Part shown: positions 58,401 through 64,000 of the stretch, piece after piece
Layout: each line of letters opens with the position of its first letter
How positions within the stretch are numbered: position 1 is the stretch's first letter
DNA from: Oscarella lobularis
Taxonomy: Eukaryota > Porifera > Homoscleromorpha > Homosclerophorida > Oscarellidae
DNA length: 64,000 nucleotides
Assembly: GCF_947507565.1 (NCBI RefSeq)
Contig: NC_089193.1
Span: 1,608,325 to 1,672,324 of the forward strand
Direction: 5' to 3'
Notes under the pieces: model-generated
Told to the model about the DNA's origin: nothing
The model's input: the letters and a program-made list of their open reading frames with translations, nothing else
Databases searched by the model: none
Made by a program: the position numbers and the translations under genes

Positions 58401-61400
58401 TTAACAGAAAACATAATGAGTACCTTCAACAGAAAACATAATGAGTACCTTCAACAGAAAACATATTGAGTACGTTCAACAGAAAACAGAAAACAGATTG
58501 AGACCTACAACAGAAAACAGAAAACATTGAGTACCTACAACAGAAAAAGAAAACAGATTGAGTACACTGTACCTACAACAGAAAACAGATTGAGTACCTT
58601 CAACAGAAAACATAATGAGTACCTTCAACAGAAAACATATTGAGTACCTTCAACAGAAAACAGAAAACATATTGAGTACAGTACCTTCAACAGAAAACAA
58701 AATGAGTACCTTCAAGAGAAAACATATTGAGTACCTTCAACAGAAAACGTAATGAGTACCTTCAACAGAAAACGTAAAGAGTACCTTCAACAGAAAACGT
58801 ATTGAGTACCTACAACAGAAAACAGAAAACATATTGAGTGCCTTCAAAAAAAACAGAAAACATATTGAGTACAGTACCTTCAACAGAAAAATATTGAGTA
58901 CCTTCAACAGAAAACGTAATGAGTACCTTTAACAGAAAACGTATTGAGTACCTACAACAGAAAACAGAAAACATATTGAGTACGTTCAACAGAAAACATA
59001 TTGAATACGTTCAACAGAAAACATATTGAGTACCTTCAACAGAAAACATATTGAGTACGTTCAACAGAAAACATAATGAGTACCTTCAGCAGAAAACATA
59101 TTGAGTACCTTCAACAGAAAACGTAATGAGTACCTTCAACAGAAAACATATTGAGTACCTTCAACAGAAAACAGAAAACATATTGAGTACCTACAACAGA
59201 AAACAGCAAACATATTGAGTACGTTCAACAGAAAACATATTGAGTACGTTCAACAGAAAACATAATGAGTACCTTCAACAGAAAACATTGAGTACCTTCA
59301 ACAGAAAACGTAATGAGTACCTTCAACAGAAAACAGAAAACATGTTGAGTACGTTTAACAGAAAACATAATGAGTACCTTCAACAGAAAACATAATGAGT
59401 ACCTTCAACAGAAAACATATTGAGTACCTTCAACAGAAAACAGAAAACATATTGAGTACAGTACCTTCAACAGAAAAATATTGAGTACCTTCAACAGAAA
59501 ACATATTGAGTACGTTCAACAGAAAACATAATGAGTACCTTCAACAGAAAACATATTGAGTACGTTCAACAGAAAACATAATGAGTACCTTCAACAGAAA
59601 ACATATTGAGTACCTTCAACGGAAAACGTAATGAGTACCTTCAACAGAAAACATTTTGAGTACCTTCAACAGAAAACAGAAAACATATTGAGTACCTACA
59701 ACAGAAAACAGAAAACATATTGAGTACGTTCAACAGAAAACATATTGAGTACGTTCAACAGAAAACATAATGAGTACCTTCAACAGAAAACATTGAGTAC
59801 CTTCAACAGAAAACGTAATGAGTACCTTCAACAGAAAACATATTGAGTACCTTCAACAGAAAACATATTGAGTACCTTCAACAGAAAACAGAAAACATAT
59901 TGAGTACAGTACCTTCTAACAGAAAACACATTCACTTCCTTCAACAGAAAACATATTGAGTACCTTCAACAGAAAACACATTGAGTACCTACAACAGAAA
60001 ACACATTGAGTACCTACAACAGAAAACACATTCAGTACCTTCAACAGGAAACATATTGAGTACCTTCAACAGAAAACACATTGAGTACCTACAACAGAAA
60101 ACACATTGAGTACCTTCAACAGAAAACATCATGAGTACCTTCAACAGAAAACATATTGAGTACAGTACCTTCTAACAGAAAACACATTCACTTCCTTCAA
60201 CAGAAAACATATTGAGTACCTTCAACAGAAAACACATTGAGTACCTACAACAGAAAACACATTGAGTACCTACAACAGAAAACACATTCAGTACCTTCAA
60301 CAGAAAACATATTGAGTACCTTCAACAGAAAACACATTGAGTACCTACAACAGAAAACACATTGAGTACCTTCAACAGAAAACATCATGAGTACCTTCAA
60401 CAGAAAACATATTGAGTACCTTCAACAGAAAACATATTGAGTACCTTCAACAGAAAACAGAAAACATATTGAATACGTTCAACAGAAAACATATTGAATA
60501 CCTTCAACAGAAAACAAAATGAGTACCTTCAACAGAAAACATATTGAGTACCTTCAACAGAAAACGTAATGAGTACCTTCAACAGAAAACATAATGAGTA
60601 CCTTCAACAGAAAACGTATTGAGTACCTACAACAGAAAACAGAAAACATATTGAGTACGTTCAACAGAAAACATATTGAATACGTTCAACAGAAAACATA
60701 ATGAGTACCTTCAACAGAAAACCTAATGAGTACCTTCAACAGAAAACATATTGAGTACCTTCAACAGAAAACAGAAAACATACTGAGTACGTTTAGAAGA
60801 AAACATAATGAGTACCTTCAACAGAAAACATATTGAGTACGTTCAACAGAAAACAGAAAACAGATTGAGACCTACAACAGAAAACAGAAAACATTGAGTA
60901 CCTACAACAGAAAAAGAAAACAGATTGAGTACACTGTACCTACAACAGAAAACAGATTGAGTACCTTCAACAGAAAACATAATGAGTACCTTCAACAGAA
61001 AACATATTGAGTACATTGAACAGAAAACAGAAAACATATTGAGTACAGTACCTTCAACAGAAAAATATTGAGTACCTTCAACAGAAAACATATTGAGTAC
61101 CTTCAACAGAAAACATATTGAGTACGTTCAACAGAAAACGTAATGAGTACCTTCAACAGAAAACATATTGAGTACCTTCAACAGAAAACAGAAAACATAT
61201 TGAGTACCTACAACAGAAAACAGAAAACATATTGAGTACGTTCAACAGAAAACATATTGAGTACGTTCAACAGAAAACATATTGAGTACCTTCAACAGAA
61301 AACATTGAGTACCTTCAACAGAAAACGTAATGAGTACCTTTAACAGAAAACAGAAAACATGTTGAGTACGTTTAACAGAAAACATAATGAGTACCTTCAA

Positions 61401-64000
61401 CAGAAAACATAATGAGTACCTTCAACAGAAAACATATTGAGTACGTTCAACAGAAAACAGAAAACAGATTGAGACCTACAACAGAAAACAGAAAACATTG
61501 AGTACCTACAACAGAAAAAGAAAACAGATTGAGTACACTGTACCTACAACAGAAAACAGATTGAGTACCTTCAACAGAAAACATAATGAGTACCTTCAAC
61601 AGAAAACATATTGAGTACCTTCAACAGAAAACAGAAAACATATTGAGTACAGTACCTTCAACAGAAAAATATTGAGTACCTTCAACAGAAAACATATTGA
61701 GTACGTTCAACAGAAAACGTAAAGAGTACCTTCAACAGAAAACGTATTGAGTACCTACAACAGAAAACAGAAAACATATTGAGTACGTTCAACAGAAAAC
61801 ATATTGAATACGTTCAACAGAAAACATATTGAGTACCTTCAACAGAAAACGTAATGAGTACCTTTAACAGAAAACGTATTGAGTACCTACAACAGAAAAC
61901 AGAAAACATATTGAGTACGTTCAACAGAAAACATATTGAATACGTTCAACAGAAAACATATTGAGTACCTTCAACAGAAAACATATTGAGTACGTTCAAC
62001 AGAAAACATAATGAGTACCTTCAGCAGAAAACATATTGAGTACCTTCAACAGAAAACGTAATGAGTACCTTCAACAGAAAACATATTGAGTACCTTCAAC
62101 AGAAAACAGAAAACATATTGAGTACCTACTACAGAAAACAGCAAACATATTGAGTACGTTCAACAGAAAACATATTGAGTACGTTCAACAGAAAACATAA
62201 TGAGTACCTTCAACAGAAAACATTGAGTACCTTCAACAGAAAACGTAATGAGTACCTTCAACAGAAAACAGAAAACATGTTGAGTACGTTTAACAGAAAA
62301 CATAATGAGTACCTTCAACAGAAAACATAATGAGTACCTTCAACAGAAAACATATTGAGTACCTTCAACAGAAAACAGAAAACATATTGAGTACAGTACC
62401 TTCAACAGAAAAATATTGAGTACCTTCAACAGAAAACATATTGTGTACGTTCAACAGAAAACATAATGAGTACCTTCAACAGAAAACATATTGAGTACGT
62501 TCAACAGAAAACATAATGAGTACCTTCAACAGAAAACATATTGAGTACCTTCAACGGAAAACGTAATGAGTACCTTCAACAGAAAACATTTTGAGTACCT
62601 TCAACAGAAAACAGAAAACATATTGAGTACCTACAACAGAAAACAGAAAACATATTGAGTACGTTCAACAGAAAACATATTGAGTACGTTCAACAGAAAA
62701 CATAATGAGTACCTTCAACAGAAAACATTGAGTACCTTCAACAGAAAACGTAATGAGTACCTTCAACAGAAAACAGAAAACATGTTGAGTACGTTTAACA
62801 GAAAACATAATGAGTACCTTCAACAGAAAACATAATGAGTACCTTCAACAGAAAACATATTGAGTACGTTCAACAGAAAACAGAAAACAGATTGAGACCT
62901 ACAACAGAAAACAGAAAACATTGAGTACCTACAACAGAAAAAGAAAACAGATTGAGTACACTGTACCTACAACAGAAAACAGATTGAGTACCTTCAACAG
63001 AAAACATATTGAGTACCTTCAACAGAAAACAGAAAACATATTGAGTACAGTACCTTCAACAGAAAAATATTGAGTACCTTCAACAGAAAACATATTGAGT
63101 ACCTTCAACAGAAAACGTAATGAGTACCTTCAACAGAAAACGTAATGAGTACCTTCAACAGAAAACGTATTGAGTACCTACAACAGAAAACAGAAAACAT
63201 ATTGAGTACGTTCAACAGAAAACATATTGAATACGTTCAACAGAAAACATAATGAGTACCTTCAACAGAAAACATAATGAGTACCTTCAACAGAAAACAT
63301 ATTGAGTACCTTCAACAGAAAACAGAAAACATATTGAGTACAGTACCTTCTAACAGAAAACACATTCACTTCCTTCAACAGAAAACATATTGAGTACCTT
63401 CAACAGAAAACACATTGAGTACCTACAACAGAAAACACATTGAGTACCTACAACAGAAAACACATTCAGTACCTTCAACAGAAAACATATTGAGTACCTT
63501 CAACAGAAAACACATTGAGTACCTACAACAGAAAACACATTGAGTACCTTCAACAGAAAACATCATGAGTACCTTCAACAGAAAACATATTGAGTACCTT
63601 CAACAGAAAACATATTGAGTACCTTCAACAGAAAACAGAAAACATATTGAATACGTTCAACAGAAAACATATTGAATACCTTCAACAGAAAACAAAATGA
63701 GTACCTTCAACAGAAAACATATTGAGTACCTTCAACAGAAAACGTAATGAGTACCTTCAACAGAAAACATAATGAGTACCTTCAACAGAAAACGTATTGA
63801 GTACCTACAACAGAAAACAGAAAACATATTGAGTACGTTCAACAGAAAACATATTGAATAAGTTCAACAGAAAACATATTGAGTACCTTCAACAGAAAAC
63901 GTAATGAGTACCTTCAACAGAAAACGTATTGAGTACCTACAACAGAAAACAGAAAACATATTGAGTATGTTCAACAGAAAACATATTGAATACGTTCAAC
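34480..64000. repeat. 25-bp satellite array with higher-order structure, open at right edge
   Basis: At least 29.5 kb, on the order of 1100 monomers, all head-to-tail. The basic monomer is 25 bp with core CAACAGAAAACATATTGAGT followed by a variable ACCTT, ACGTT or ACCTA. Length variants recur in fixed order: +7 bp (an extra CAGAAAA), -2 bp (AACATTGAG) and +5 bp (AGTACAGTACC). The left 600 bp are enriched in the CACATT variant, whereas the interior is mainly CATATT, CATAAT and CGTATT. A marker segment (CAGATTGAGACCTACAACAG then ACTGTACCTACAACAG) appears about 22 times from 36811 to 62886, and large blocks repeat at about 8.2 kb. There is no gene, no transposon and no break in the array. Short frames (ENILSTFNRKHNEYLQQKT type) are repeat artefacts; 25 bp is not a multiple of three. 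Confidence 0.97.

Noticed and set aside
34480-64000. CRISPR-like array because of regular short repeats
   Set aside because: The monomers are directly tandem with no unique spacers, in a eukaryotic intron-rich genome; it is a satellite.

Overview
The window is animal nuclear DNA with many genes and many introns in its left half (1-33750) and one very large satellite array in its right half (about 34480-64000). Introns are mostly 45-60 bp, genes lie 60-450 bp apart, and several start codons sit head-to-head about 105-130 bp apart. The gene set (an ADAR with Z-alpha domains, DNAAF3, a RIPOR/FAM65 homologue, AP-3 delta, MFSD5) points to a ciliated metazoan with a compact genome. I infer an early-branching animal, most likely a sponge; this placement is not proven by the sequence.

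Layout. 1-1187 (-): S-formylglutathione hydrolase (ESD), cut at its 3' end by the window edge. 1310-6811 (+): AP-3 complex subunit delta, about 28 exons. 6812-7239: gap holding a decayed copy of the last AP-3 delta exon. 7240-8729 (-) and 8895-10176 (-): two tandem paralogues encoding four-span membrane proteins with PPxY motifs. 10390-16438 (-): a gene encoding an F-BAR plus RhoGAP protein; one intron (11711-15632) is filled by a 3.9-kb GC-rich minisatellite with a purine-rich repeat nested inside it. 16515-19228 and 19416-22130: a 2.7-kb tandem duplication. Each copy carries a plus-strand gene for a secreted protein of unknown family and the 3' part of an ADAR gene on the minus strand. Only the right-hand ADAR is complete (20896-23451, intronless, two Z-alpha domains, three dsRBDs, deaminase); the left one is a truncated pseudogene with one in-frame TAG. 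23579-24944 (+): MFSD5-type transporter. 25005-27082 (+): DNAAF3, a dynein-arm assembly factor. 27518-29409: long non-coding stretch. 29410-33750 (+): RIPOR/FAM65-like RHO-interacting polarity regulator. 33751-34480: transition DNA with a degenerate short repeat and a possible first exon. 34480-64000: at least 29.5 kb of a 25-bp satellite with higher-order organisation, including an approximately 8.2-kb superperiod, running off the right edge.

These genes do not form an operon or a single pathway. Shared themes are membrane traffic and cell shape (AP-3 delta, F-BAR/RhoGAP, RIPOR, PPxY membrane proteins) and recent local duplication at every scale: exon, gene pair, 2.7-kb block, minisatellite and satellite. 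No prokaryotic-type defence or mobile system is visible. The most unusual items are the Z-DNA-prone hairpin minisatellite inside an intron, the double Z-alpha intronless ADAR beside its broken copy, and the layered 25-bp satellite. The long open frames across both repeat regions are artefacts of repeat period, not genes.
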